Of a stretch of 10,517 bases of DNA, positions 1 through 6,864 are shown piece by piece. Under the pieces are notes generated by a model that saw nothing but the letters and a program-made list of their open reading frames with translations, was not told the origin of the DNA and searched no databases. Source of the stretch: Pseudomonadota bacterium (GTDB lineage: Bacteria; Desulfobacterota; DSM-4660; Desulfatiglandales; B25-G16). Numbering within the stretch: position 1 is the first letter of the stretch; the number at the start of each line of letters is the position of its first letter. Location: assembly GCA_030633645.1 (NCBI GenBank), contig DAOVRY010000006.1, forward strand, positions 1-10,517, written 5' to 3'. The translations under genes were made by a program, and so were the position numbers.

Positions 1-249
1 GTTTTTCTTAATTATAGCAAAAGCCCGCCGTGAGTTATCTATGAACACGGCCCTTTTGGCCCCCCTGCTAAGGCATTCTATCCCCAGGCTCCCTGTGCCG
101 GCAAAAAGGTCCAATACGGCAAGACCAGTGAGTGTCTGGCCCAGAATGTTGAAGATAGAATTCCGTACCATATCTGCGGTAGGTCTGATATGAGGCCCCT
201 TAATTTTTATCAGCCGGTGGCCCTTTACCATACCGCCTGTTACTCTCAT
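1..249 (-). CDS. rsmD: 16S rRNA guanine-N2 methyltransferase RsmD, N-terminal part (runs off the window)
   Basis: Only the first 83 codons are present; the C-terminal half lies beyond position 1. RsmD uses S-adenosylmethionine to methylate G966 (E. coli numbering) of 16S rRNA in the small subunit. The family's N-terminal RPTADMVRNSIFNIL block is at residues 22-36. The SAM-binding motif I, VLDLFAGTGSLGIE, is at residues 45-58, and the acidic residue expected to contact the cofactor ribose is D71. The N-terminal RVTGG start is also typical. The ATG overlaps the pssA stop codon as ATGA (249 down to 246), which points to translational coupling; only a weak purine-rich stretch lies upstream. The catalytic NPPY motif would be downstream and cannot be checked here. 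Confidence 0.93.
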   Translation of the reverse strand, partial: MRVTGGMVKGHRLIKIKGPHIRPTADMVRNSIFNILGQTLTGLAVLDLFAGTGSLGIECLSRGAKRAVFIDNSRRAFAIIKKN

Positions 250-1046
250 GATTTGCTTTCTAAACTCTTCTCACTATTCTTTGATGAGGAAACGATCAAA
301 GGACTCGGCCTTTTTGCCTCTCCACGAAGCATGTGATAGAGCTTTAGTGCAGGGCCAGAAAAAACATACACGGAAGAAAAAAGGAACAACATCAAAGCAG
401 GCTTATAAGCCACAACAACAAAAACAAGGATAAGCGCTACCAGGACATTAAAGGGTTTTTGCTTCAAAAGTTCAATCTCTTTGAAACTCAAATAGTCGAT
501 CGTGCTTACCATGAGGAATGATAAGAGGTAAATAGTGGTTATGATCAAAATGCGTAGATTTTCATTCAGCCCTCCCAAGGAATTACTGAAAAGAACGGCG
601 GTGGCAATCAAGATAGCTGCTCCAGGTATGGGTAAGCCTTTGAAGTGCCGAGATTCGATGTTGGCTTTTTGAACATTGAACCGAGCCAGCCTCAAGGCAC
701 CGCAGATAATGTACAGAAATACGGCGAGCCAGCCAAATCTCCCAAATGGTTTTAAGGCCCACTCAAAAACCAGTAGTCCAGGAGCCACACCGAAGGCAAC
801 CAGATCCGACAGAGAGTCATACTCGGTACCAAATTGACTCGTTGTATTAGTAAAGCGAGCAATTTTCCCATCTAATCCATCGAGTATGAAAGAGATACAG
901 ATGGCAATTGCTGCTGCGTCATAGCGTGCCTGCGTAGCAGCGATTATGGCATAAAATCCCCCAAAGAGGCTGCAGGAGGTAAACAGATTAGGGAGGATGT
1001 AAATTCCCTTCTTATTCCTTTTTTTTGATCTGTTTTTCATTTTCAC
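246..1046 (-). CDS. pssA: CDP-diacylglycerol-serine O-phosphatidyltransferase (phosphatidylserine synthase)
   Basis: Integral membrane enzyme that joins CDP-diacylglycerol and serine to give phosphatidylserine and CMP. The complete CDP-alcohol phosphatidyltransferase signature D-x2-DG-x2-AR-x8-G-x3-D-x3-D runs from D56 to D81, with D56, D59, G60, A63, R64, G73, D77 and D81 all present. Several hydrophobic segments follow, with a basic N-terminus (MKMKNRSKKRNKK) and a hydrophilic C-terminal tail after about residue 240. The 266-residue length fits the bacterial integral-membrane PssA type. The first codon is GTG at 1046, one base after the psd stop; an in-frame ATG at 1040 (codon 3) is an equally possible start. 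The substrate comes from CdsA and the product goes to Psd, both encoded in this window. Serine specificity is inferred from pairing with psd. Confidence 0.93.
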   Translation of the reverse strand: MKMKNRSKKRNKKGIYILPNLFTSCSLFGGFYAIIAATQARYDAAAIAICISFILDGLDGKIARFTNTTSQFGTEYDSLSDLVAFGVAPGLLVFEWALKPFGRFGWLAVFLYIICGALRLARFNVQKANIESRHFKGLPIPGAAILIATAVLFSNSLGGLNENLRILIITTIYLLSFLMVSTIDYLSFKEIELLKQKPFNVLVALILVFVVVAYKPALMLFLFSSVYVFSGPALKLYHMLRGEAKRPSPLIVSSSKNSEKSLESKS

Positions 1047-1047
1047 T

Positions 1048-1707
1048 CTAACGAAGGTATCCTATAACTGTCTGACCGGCTTTAACTTTTTCCCCTTTCC
1101 GAACAGTGATGGTACTGTCAGGTGGAAGATACACTTCGAGTCGTGAGCCGAACCTAATGAGACCAAATCTCTGACCTGCTCTTACGTAGTCTCCTGCTTT
1201 CACCCAACAGACGATCCTCCTGGCAATAAGACCAGCGACCTGAACCAGGACAATCTTTTCCCTCTTGTCTGTTTCTAACATTACTATATTATTCTCATTA
1301 TAGAGAGAGGCCTTATCCAAATTGGCCGAAAAGAATTTACCAGGGTGATAGGTTAGTTGACTAATCCTCCCTCCAATAGGGATCCGATTAATATGGGCAT
1401 TAAAAAGTGACATGAAGATACTTAACTTTATCGCTGTATCTTTAAAACGATTATCTCCGTTAGTAAGCTTCTCTATTGCTATTATCTTGCCGTCTGCTGG
1501 CGTCAGAACAGCCTTTTCGCTATTCACAAGGTTTCTCTGTGGGTCACGGAAGAAAAAGATGATGAATAAGGTTAGCACACCGAGAGGAATGGCCAGGACC
1601 AGCAGATCTAAGATGAGAAAGGCATAAGTTAATCCTATTCCAATAAGTATAAAAGGAATTCCCTCCCAGGCAATCGGTAGTTTATTGTCTATCTTTTTTG
1701 TTTCCAA
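1048..1707 (-). CDS. psd: Phosphatidylserine decarboxylase proenzyme, short type
   Basis: Converts phosphatidylserine to phosphatidylethanolamine with a pyruvoyl cofactor made by self-cleavage. The cleavage motif is FGSR at residues 186-189, so the expected cut is between G187 and S188; this is the GS form of the short Psd family rather than the LGST of E. coli. Other landmarks are the ADGK motif with D72, the FNAHINRIP segment with H105, HPGKF at 121-125 and the NEN triplet at 137-139. Two hydrophobic stretches within roughly residues 13-52 probably anchor it in the membrane. The length of 219 residues is normal for this type. The start is TTG at 1707, because an in-frame TAA lies about seven codons upstream and no ATG or GTG intervenes; no good Shine-Dalgarno is visible. 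It sits one base upstream of pssA. Confidence 0.94.
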   Translation of the reverse strand: METKKIDNKLPIAWEGIPFILIGIGLTYAFLILDLLVLAIPLGVLTLFIIFFFRDPQRNLVNSEKAVLTPADGKIIAIEKLTNGDNRFKDTAIKLSIFMSLFNAHINRIPIGGRISQLTYHPGKFFSANLDKASLYNENNIVMLETDKREKIVLVQVAGLIARRIVCWVKAGDYVRAGQRFGLIRFGSRLEVYLPPDSTITVRKGEKVKAGQTVIGYLR

Positions 1708-1746
1708 TCTAAGTCTCTGGAAAATTTAATCTTATTTCTCACTAGC

Positions 1747-1774
1747 GTTTAATACAAATTTAGGTATTTGTCAA
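1747..1774 (-). promoter_or_regulatory. Candidate sigma-70-type promoter for psd-pssA-rsmD
   Basis: On the minus strand a perfect TTGACA (-35) lies at 1774-1769. The best downstream -10 choices are weak: TTAAAC at 1752-1747 after a 16-base spacer, or TATTAA at 1754-1749 after 14 bases. The position, about 40-60 bases before the psd start in a 115-base gap, is right for an internal promoter. The -35 match is what the sequence shows; promoter activity is inferred. Confidence 0.45.
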
Positions 1775-1778
1775 TATG

Positions 1779-1799
1779 ACATATGCACCTTGCATATGT
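1779..1799. promoter_or_regulatory. Perfect 8-bp inverted repeat, possible operator
   Basis: ACATATGC (1779-1786) and GCATATGT (1792-1799) are exact reverse complements around a 5-base centre. The site lies four bases upstream of the TTGACA on the minus strand, where activators or some repressors bind. It is not followed by a T-run in the direction of tsaB transcription, so it does not look like a terminator. The binding protein is unknown. Confidence 0.4.
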
Positions 1800-1822
1800 A
1801 CCTCTTAAAAAAATGCCAAAGC

Positions 1823-2539
1823 TCAAAAATGAGGTTTCGGCATCTGTGATCTGGATTTCCTGCGAGGTGTACGTATGTCGGCTCCTCTCAGATAGATTGG
1901 AACGAGCTCACCTGAGTTGTCTGATTCTCCTTTCTGAAGTCTTTTGAGTCCCAGAATGCCAAGGGATGAGGCCTTAAGGTTCCAGAGATTTGCAGGCGCC
2001 AGCACCGTTTTTCCCTTCACCTGGTGTTTCAGCACGGGCCCTTGGTGAGAGAGATCATTTCCTATGAAAACTGTTTTATTGCTAATTATACTACCAATCT
2101 CACTCGTCTTCAGACAGGTATCTTCCCTCAGTCTCAACAACTGACCAGGCGCACTCCATCTAAACAGGGCGGTAAACACCTCACCTTTCCGTGAACCTAC
2201 CAACGGGCATATATCTTCCTTGAGAAACGGCAGTTGGCTGGCCATAGCTGCTAAGGTGGGCACACCAATTATTGGTATGGCGAGCGATTCTGAGAGTCCC
2301 TTGGCAACAGACAAACCTATTCGAATGCCAGTAAAGCTTCCTGGTCCCAAGGCAACGATTACACCGTCCAGTTCTTGAGGGCTCAGGCCTACCTTTGTAA
2401 GCAGGTCGTCAAGGGATGGCATGAGATTGTTGAAGCGAGTTGACCCCGAGGGAAGGATGTATTCACCGAGGAGGATTTCATCCTTCATTGCTGCCAGGCT
2501 GTACTGGGTGGTTGAGGTATTTATGGAAAGGATATTCAA
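1823..2539 (-). CDS. tsaB: tRNA threonylcarbamoyladenosine biosynthesis protein TsaB
   Basis: Non-catalytic partner of TsaD in making the t6A37 modification on ANN-decoding tRNAs; it binds TsaD and TsaE in the cytoplasm. The N-terminal beta strand MNILSINTST and the family hallmark LGPGSFTGIRIGLSVAKGL (residues 64-82) identify it. The C-terminal VPIYLRGAD segment matches the PxYLR ending typical of the family. Length is 238 residues, against about 231 in E. coli. The start is TTG at 2539; the bases just upstream are an AT-rich repeat without a visible Shine-Dalgarno, so initiation may be weak or unusual. It follows rseP after about 70 bases, and the basic C-terminal tail (RRKSRSQMPKPHF) is slightly longer than usual. 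Confidence 0.94.
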   Translation of the reverse strand: MNILSINTSTTQYSLAAMKDEILLGEYILPSGSTRFNNLMPSLDDLLTKVGLSPQELDGVIVALGPGSFTGIRIGLSVAKGLSESLAIPIIGVPTLAAMASQLPFLKEDICPLVGSRKGEVFTALFRWSAPGQLLRLREDTCLKTSEIGSIISNKTVFIGNDLSHQGPVLKHQVKGKTVLAPANLWNLKASSLGILGLKRLQKGESDNSGELVPIYLRGADIRTPRRKSRSQMPKPHF

Positions 2540-2606
2540 TTGTCGATTTTCGATTGACTATTTTCTATTGAAGATTTTAAATCTTCAATCTTCAATTTTC
2601 AATCTT
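2540..2606. repeat. AT-rich ATTGAA/GATTGAAG-type intergenic repeat with palindrome
   Basis: The 70-base rseP-tsaB gap is built from variants of one short word. On the minus strand it reads as successive GATTGAA, AATTGAA, GATTGAA and GATTTAAAAT units. Bases 2567-2577 and 2579-2589 are perfect 11-bp inverted arms (ATTGAAGATTT / AAATCTTCAAT). The segment GATTGACTATTTTCTATTG recurs in diverged form near 10339-10377 on the opposite strand. It touches the tsaB start codon. I see no coding potential. Confidence 0.55.
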
Positions 2607-2609
2607 CAC

Positions 2610-3686
2610 TTACTTAGTGAATATTCGTGCCAGATCATTGTAGAACACAAAGACCATCAATACTAAAAGAACGAAAATGCCTATTTTTTGGGCCATTTCC
2701 CTTTTCTTAATGCTTATGGGCTTCCCAATGATAAGCTCTATCAGCAGGAAGAGGATCATACCGCCGTCCAAAACTGGAATGGGAAGAAGATTTAAGAGGG
2801 CGAGATTTATGCTGATAATAGCCATAAATGGAACAAGGTAGCTTATGTTCTCCCTGGCAATGTCACCAGTCAGCTGTCCGATCATGATGGGCCCGCCCAG
2901 AGTTTTAAGGGGGACAACACCCTGAAACAGCTTGACAATTGTCAAAACTGTCAGAGCTGTTACCTCCCAGGTCTTTTCTGCTGCCTTCCCCAGTGCGTGC
3001 AAAGGGGTTAGCCTTAGTTTGTCTATGCTCCCGCTGGCCACGATCCCTATGAGGGGTGATTGTATTTCTTCTCCAAAGATGTTTTTAACTGTTTCCATTT
3101 CGGGAACAACCGTAGTTGAGATCCTCTGATTCCCTCTTATAATTACCATGGTTAATCCCTTTTCCGAACTCTTTTGGATAAGTTTCTTGATATCGCTCCA
3201 TTCATCGATTTTTCTGTCTTCGACATATTCAATGATATCACCTTTCAGGAGTCCGGCCTTATGTGCAGGTGAGTTAGGCCTTACCTGGCCAACTTCGGCG
3301 GTCATGACAGGATAACCTGATATGAGGTAAAGCCCACAAAAAAGAAGGAAGGCTAAGAGGAAATTAAAGAGAGGACCAGCTGCGGCAATGGCAATCCTAT
3401 TGAGCACCGGCTGCGCAGAGAAGGATCGATGTGCTTGTTCTGGCGACACTTCCTCCTCATCACCTTCTCCCAAAAGTTTAACGTAACCGCCAAGGGGAAA
3501 GGCCGAGATTACATACTCGGTTTCTCCTACCTTTTTCCCGATGAGTCTGGGCCCAAAGCCTAGGGAAAACTTATGAACCATAACCTTGAAGGTCTTGGCC
3601 AATAGGAAGTGCCCGAATTCATGGAAACTAATTAAGATGCCAAGCACAATTATGAATGGAATTATATAATATAAAAAGGTAGTCAT
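2610..3686 (-). CDS. rseP: RIP metalloprotease RseP (site-2 protease family)
   Basis: Inner-membrane zinc protease that cuts transmembrane segments, in E. coli the anti-sigma factor RseA. The zinc-binding HEFGH motif is at residues 22-26 in the first transmembrane helix, and the third zinc ligand motif NLLPIPVLDGG is at 299-309, with D307 the expected ligand. One PDZ domain lies around residues 110-200 (GQVRPNSPAHKAGLLKGDII near its start). The motif FPLGGYVKLLGE after the first helix is also typical. I chose the ATG at 3686, giving 358 residues, because the upstream in-frame extension to 3743 overlaps the dxr 3' end and lacks the family's N-terminal pattern. Five bases separate it from the dxr stop. 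The substrate in this organism is unknown. Confidence 0.95.
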   Translation of the reverse strand: MTTFLYYIIPFIIVLGILISFHEFGHFLLAKTFKVMVHKFSLGFGPRLIGKKVGETEYVISAFPLGGYVKLLGEGDEEEVSPEQAHRSFSAQPVLNRIAIAAAGPLFNFLLAFLLFCGLYLISGYPVMTAEVGQVRPNSPAHKAGLLKGDIIEYVEDRKIDEWSDIKKLIQKSSEKGLTMVIIRGNQRISTTVVPEMETVKNIFGEEIQSPLIGIVASGSIDKLRLTPLHALGKAAEKTWEVTALTVLTIVKLFQGVVPLKTLGGPIMIGQLTGDIARENISYLVPFMAIISINLALLNLLPIPVLDGGMILFLLIELIIGKPISIKKREMAQKIGIFVLLVLMVFVFYNDLARIFTK

Positions 3687-3691
3687 AGAGG

Positions 3692-4864
3692 TCAGATACC
3701 CACCATCTGTTCTAAGATTTTTTTGGCCGTTGATTGTGCCCATCGATCTGCCTCCAGGGCCTGATCGATAGTGTCTATCGGAAAAACCTCGTGTCTTTCC
3801 ATTGTTTTTTCAACGAGTTGAGGGATCTCCAAGAAACCAATCCTTCCTTGCAAAAAGGCATTGACAGCTATTTCGTTGGCGCCACTAAGTACGGCTGGCA
3901 TACTGTGCCCTATCTTACCGGCAGTCAGGGCCAGGTCCAGACATCTGAATCTCTTTTTATCAGGTTGTTCAAAACTCAGTTTTCCGATGCTCAAAAGATC
4001 CAAGGATGACGATTCTCCGTGAAGATGTCTCGGATAGGAGAGGGCGTAGGATATTGGGATCCTCATGTCTGGACAGGCCAGTTGGGCGATAATAGAGCCG
4101 TCTACATACTCAACCATGGAATGGATGATGCTCTGCGGATGGAGAAGGATTTCTATTTGATCTATATCTACATTGAAAAGCCATTTTGCCTCCATTGCCT
4201 CAATCCCCTTGTTCATCATCGTTGCTGAGTCTATGGTTATTTTGCGTCCCATTTTCCATTTCGGGTGTTCTAATGCCTGCTCGGGGGTAACCTTGGACAA
4301 GCGGTCGATAGAAAAATCTTTGAACGGTCCGCCAGATCCTGTCAAGATAATTTTCCTGAGATCCTCTCTCATGTGTCCTTGGATAGACTGCTGTATTGCA
4401 CTGTGTTCACTGTCAATGGGGATTATGTGTGCATCTGCCTTTTGCGATTCGGTCATCAGTAAAGATCCTGCTATTACCAATGTCTCCTTATTAGCTAAAG
4501 CAACATCCTTGCCTGCGGTTATGGCTGAATATGTTGGAAGGAGTCCAGATGATCCGGTCATTGCTGCGATCGCCATATCCACCTCTGAGAGGGTCGCTAT
4601 TTCCACATAGCCTTTCGTTCCGGATAAGATCTCTGTGTTTGGCTGGTTGTTGAGCCTGATTTTCAGCTCCTTGGCAAGATCAGAATTAATAACTGCTGCA
4701 AAAGGCGGTTTGAATTCCCTTATTTGTTCGGCAAGGAGATCTATGTTTCTTCCTGCGCCGAGCGCTATTATGCGGTATCGATCCAGATTTCCCCGAATAA
4801 CCTTGAGGGAATTAATTCCAATATAACCAGTGGAACCCAGAAGGCATATGTTTTTCAAAACCAA
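3692..4864 (-). CDS. dxr: 1-deoxy-D-xylulose 5-phosphate reductoisomerase
   Basis: Cytoplasmic NADPH-dependent enzyme making 2-C-methyl-D-erythritol 4-phosphate, the committed step of the MEP isoprenoid pathway and the fosmidomycin target. The NADPH-binding GSTGYIG is at residues 10-16, and NKETLV is at 125-130. The metal and substrate ligands are in IDSEHSA (D151, E153) and MMNKGIE (E222). The blocks TGSGGPF (175-181), HPKWKMG (200-206) and HPQSIIHSMVEY are intact. At 390 residues it is full length. The start is TTG at 4864 with AAGGAG at 4874-4869, only four bases away; a second in-frame TTG at 4858 has a ten-base spacing, so the exact start is open. A transposon-like element sits 8 bp upstream of this Shine-Dalgarno. 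Confidence 0.96.
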   Translation of the reverse strand: MVLKNICLLGSTGYIGINSLKVIRGNLDRYRIIALGAGRNIDLLAEQIREFKPPFAAVINSDLAKELKIRLNNQPNTEILSGTKGYVEIATLSEVDMAIAAMTGSSGLLPTYSAITAGKDVALANKETLVIAGSLLMTESQKADAHIIPIDSEHSAIQQSIQGHMREDLRKIILTGSGGPFKDFSIDRLSKVTPEQALEHPKWKMGRKITIDSATMMNKGIEAMEAKWLFNVDIDQIEILLHPQSIIHSMVEYVDGSIIAQLACPDMRIPISYALSYPRHLHGESSSLDLLSIGKLSFEQPDKKRFRCLDLALTAGKIGHSMPAVLSGANEIAVNAFLQGRIGFLEIPQLVEKTMERHEVFPIDTIDQALEADRWAQSTAKKILEQMVGI

Positions 4865-4952
4865 GTAGCTCCTTATTTTGTAATTTGTTGGTATCGTTCA
4901 AAAGTGTTGACATGAACCATAGCGAGTAGCCGTTCACGTTCGAAAGGAGGTG

Positions 4953-5066
4953 ATGGCTGTTTTTGAAAGGCGATATCTCAAAAAAAATTCCACCTGGTCT
5001 TGCAGTGGTCAAATATGTGGGGTTTACACTTCCGAAGCTCTGGGAGTCTTGTCCTTGCTCGTCTAA
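4953..5066 (+). other. Small open frame inside the element, possible 5' remnant of a transposase
   Basis: An ATG at 4953 follows AAAGGAGG closely and opens 37 codons ending in TAA at 5064-5066, inside the nested hairpin arm. The translation begins MAVFERRYLKKNSTW and then becomes featureless. The strong ribosome-binding-like sequence and basic N-terminus suggest the start of an IS transposase whose body was deleted, with the frame running into the hairpin by chance. No family assignment can be made. It may equally be a chance frame. Confidence 0.2.
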
Positions 5067-5085
5067 ACCCCACATATTTGACTAC
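5005..5085. repeat. Nested 22-bp inverted repeat within the cdsA-dxr element
   Basis: Bases 5008-5026 (GTCAAATATGTGGGGTTTA) and 5064-5082 are perfect 19-bp reverse complements. The match extends outward to 5005 and 5085 with one G/T mismatch, around a 37-base centre. It is separate from the outer terminal repeats and could fold strongly in the operon mRNA. It may be a second element nested in the first, but no target duplication is visible around it. Confidence 0.7.
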
Positions 5086-5259
5086 CTCCCTTGAGGCTTA
5101 TAGATAGCGCCTTGAGAAAATTGGCATGACCGGATAGAGGTAATACTGTACACGTTCTCTAGCAAATATACCACTAAGCAAACACTTTTGAACGATACTA
5201 ATTTGTTACGTTCCTTGGGTGAAGTCAGAACCCGATACACTCAATAGACCCGACAAACC

Positions 5260-6051
5260 TCAGTAGCTTGAATAAAGGTAGAGAACGGGGATTGCAAAGA
5301 GTAGACTATCTATTCTATCGAGTATCCCTCCATGGCCCGGCAAAACCGTGCCGCTATCCTTTACATTGGATATTCTTTTGAGCAAGGATTCTGCTAGGTC
5401 GCCAACCTGTCCGCTGATTCCTATTACTATACCTAATACCATAATGGATATAAGAGATAAAGAGGGAAAGAATAACAGGCCGAAGATGCCGGCACTCAGT
5501 ACGTTTGCCAACAAACCTCCTACGGTACCCTCCCAGGTTTTTCCTGGGCTTATCTGGGTGAGTTTATGCTTGCCCAAGTACGTTCCAACATAAAAGGAGG
5601 TGGTGTCGCCAGCGAAAATAACGGCCAAGATAAAGAAAATCCATATTTTGCCCTGATCCAGCTGCGCAATTAGCAGAAAAAAGATCAAGGGCAGGCAGAT
5701 ATAAAATGGTCCAATAATGGTCTGTGCGAAATCAGTGCTGTTGGGATAATTCTTCTCATTGCTGAGCAGAAAGAATGCTAAGGGGAACATAACAAAAAGG
5801 GGGAGTATAGCTACAAAGAAGAGGCCTTTATAGAGGAGTGAGCAAAACAGCAAAATGGTCAACATATAGGTAAGGAGCACGATTGTTTTTGTTGCCCGAG
5901 GTCCCAGCATTGCATAGAATTCATATAAACCTCGTAACGCTACCACCAGGACCACCATGGTTAAGACCCAGAAAGGAGCAAACCAAATGATTCCAGTCAG
6001 TAACGGCACTGCAATAAAGGCTGTTATCAGCCTCTTCATGTGGGCGGTCAT
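5260..6051 (-). CDS. cdsA: Phosphatidate cytidylyltransferase (CDP-diacylglycerol synthase)
   Basis: Polytopic inner-membrane enzyme that makes CDP-diacylglycerol from phosphatidate and CTP, the precursor of all bacterial phospholipids and the substrate of the PssA in this window. The complete CdsA signature S-x-L-K-R-x4-K-D-x-G-x2-L-P-x-H-G-G-I-x-D-R-x-D runs over about residues 222-248. GDTTSFYVGTYLGKHKL and SPGKTWEG lie just before it in the conserved C-terminal half. Roughly eight hydrophobic segments fit the family. I chose the ATG at 6051, giving 263 residues, because AAAGGGAAAG lies just upstream and the longer in-frame reading to 6144 overlaps uppS and has a hydrophilic, uncharacteristic N-terminus. 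Sixteen bases separate it from the uppS stop. Confidence 0.95.
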   Translation of the reverse strand: MTAHMKRLITAFIAVPLLTGIIWFAPFWVLTMVVLVVALRGLYEFYAMLGPRATKTIVLLTYMLTILLFCSLLYKGLFFVAILPLFVMFPLAFFLLSNEKNYPNSTDFAQTIIGPFYICLPLIFFLLIAQLDQGKIWIFFILAVIFAGDTTSFYVGTYLGKHKLTQISPGKTWEGTVGGLLANVLSAGIFGLLFFPSLSLISIMVLGIVIGISGQVGDLAESLLKRISNVKDSGTVLPGHGGILDRIDSLLFAIPVLYLYSSY

Positions 6052-6067
6052 ATATTCTTTCCCTTTT

Positions 6068-6808
6068 TTACTCGGAGTGAATGGTTTGTTCTCCGGTGGT
6101 CCCGAAACGTCGTTCCCGTTTCTGGTAGTCGAGAAGGGCCTCAAGGTATCTCTCCTTGCGGAAATCTGGCCAGAGCGTAGGGGTAATAAAGATTTCCGTA
6201 TAGGCTAGCTGCCATAGAAGAAAGTTGCTGATCCTATATTCCCCACTTGTCCTGATGAGTAAATCCGGATCAGGGGTATCAGCAGTATAAAGATACTCAC
6301 TCAGACGCTCCTCTGTGATCCGGTTAACCTGTAGAGTTCCTTTTTCAATGTCACTCAGCATGTCTTTCACTGCCCGGACGATTTCCTGTCTCCCTCCATA
6401 ACTCAGGGCAAGGGTTAAGGTCATCTCTGTATTGTGCTCAGTTTTTTCTATTGTTTGCCACAGGGTCCTTTGAACCTCTGGAGGAAGTTTTTCTGCTTGC
6501 CCGATACAGGCGAGCCGAATACCAGTATCCAGCATCTCCTTCAGTTCACTCTTGAGATAGCGGTTCAAAAGACGCATTAAGACCTTTACCTCATAGGAAG
6601 GCCTTTTCCAGTTTTCCTCGCTAAAGGCATAGAGGGTGAGCCACTTTATGCCGAGTTCACGGCTGGTTCGGACAATATTCCGTACCGATTCCACGCCCTT
6701 TTGGTGACCGGCAATCCTGGTCAGGCCTCTTCTCTTTGCCCACCGGCCGTTACCATCCATTATAATGGCGACATGTCGGGGTAGTTTATCTGGATCTAAT
6801 CGTTCCAT
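6068..6808 (-). CDS. uppS: Isoprenyl transferase (undecaprenyl diphosphate synthase)
   Basis: Cytoplasmic cis-prenyltransferase that adds isopentenyl diphosphate units to farnesyl diphosphate to give undecaprenyl diphosphate, the lipid carrier for peptidoglycan and surface polysaccharides. The catalytic HVAIIMDGNGRWAKRRG block is at residues 12-28, with the metal-binding aspartate D18. SFSEENWKRP-like (here AFSEENWKRP), LALSYGGRQEI and RTSGEYRISNFLLWQLAYTE are all conserved. Its 246 residues match the usual 240-255. The ATG at 6808 lies 56 bases after the frr stop, and no Shine-Dalgarno is visible before it, which is odd for this cluster. Dxr, encoded downstream, supplies the same isoprenoid pathway. 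Confidence 0.96.
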   Translation of the reverse strand: MERLDPDKLPRHVAIIMDGNGRWAKRRGLTRIAGHQKGVESVRNIVRTSRELGIKWLTLYAFSEENWKRPSYEVKVLMRLLNRYLKSELKEMLDTGIRLACIGQAEKLPPEVQRTLWQTIEKTEHNTEMTLTLALSYGGRQEIVRAVKDMLSDIEKGTLQVNRITEERLSEYLYTADTPDPDLLIRTSGEYRISNFLLWQLAYTEIFITPTLWPDFRKERYLEALLDYQKRERRFGTTGEQTIHSE

Positions 6809-6864
6809 ATGCGAGGGTTAGTGTAAGAATATGAGAGGGCATGGTGTCTGAGTGGTAGTTCGTA

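Larger units (their letters stand above)
4882..5207. mobile_element. Non-autonomous transposon-like (MITE-type) insertion with 8-bp target duplication
   Basis: The ends are 19-bp terminal inverted repeats differing only at the outermost base: GGTATCGTTCAAAAGTGTT at 4890-4908, and the complement of AGTATCGTTCAAAAGTGTT at 5181-5199. The direct repeat AATTTGTT lies immediately outside each end (4882-4889 and 5200-5207), as a target site duplication should. The 310-bp interior is too small for a transposase. It splits cdsA from dxr, which are normally adjacent, and without it the gap would be about 77 bases. The 8-bp duplication fits several IS families, and I cannot assign one from the ends alone. 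Confidence 0.8.

Noticed and set aside
1779..1799. Inverted repeat after tsaB as an intrinsic terminator
   Set aside because: The stem is AT-rich and no T-run follows it in the direction of tsaB transcription.
3687..3743. 19-codon N-terminal extension of rseP
   Set aside because: It overlaps the dxr 3' end; RseP proteins begin shortly before the first HExxH-bearing helix, as they do from the ATG at 3686.
4812..5075. 87-codon minus-strand open frame over the cdsA-dxr element and the dxr start
   Set aside because: It overlaps the dxr N-terminus in another frame, crosses the element's inverted repeats and shows no domain features; most likely a chance frame.
6052..6144. 31-codon N-terminal extension of cdsA
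   Set aside because: It overlaps uppS, is hydrophilic and unlike the family; the ATG at 6051 has a suitable ribosome-binding sequence.
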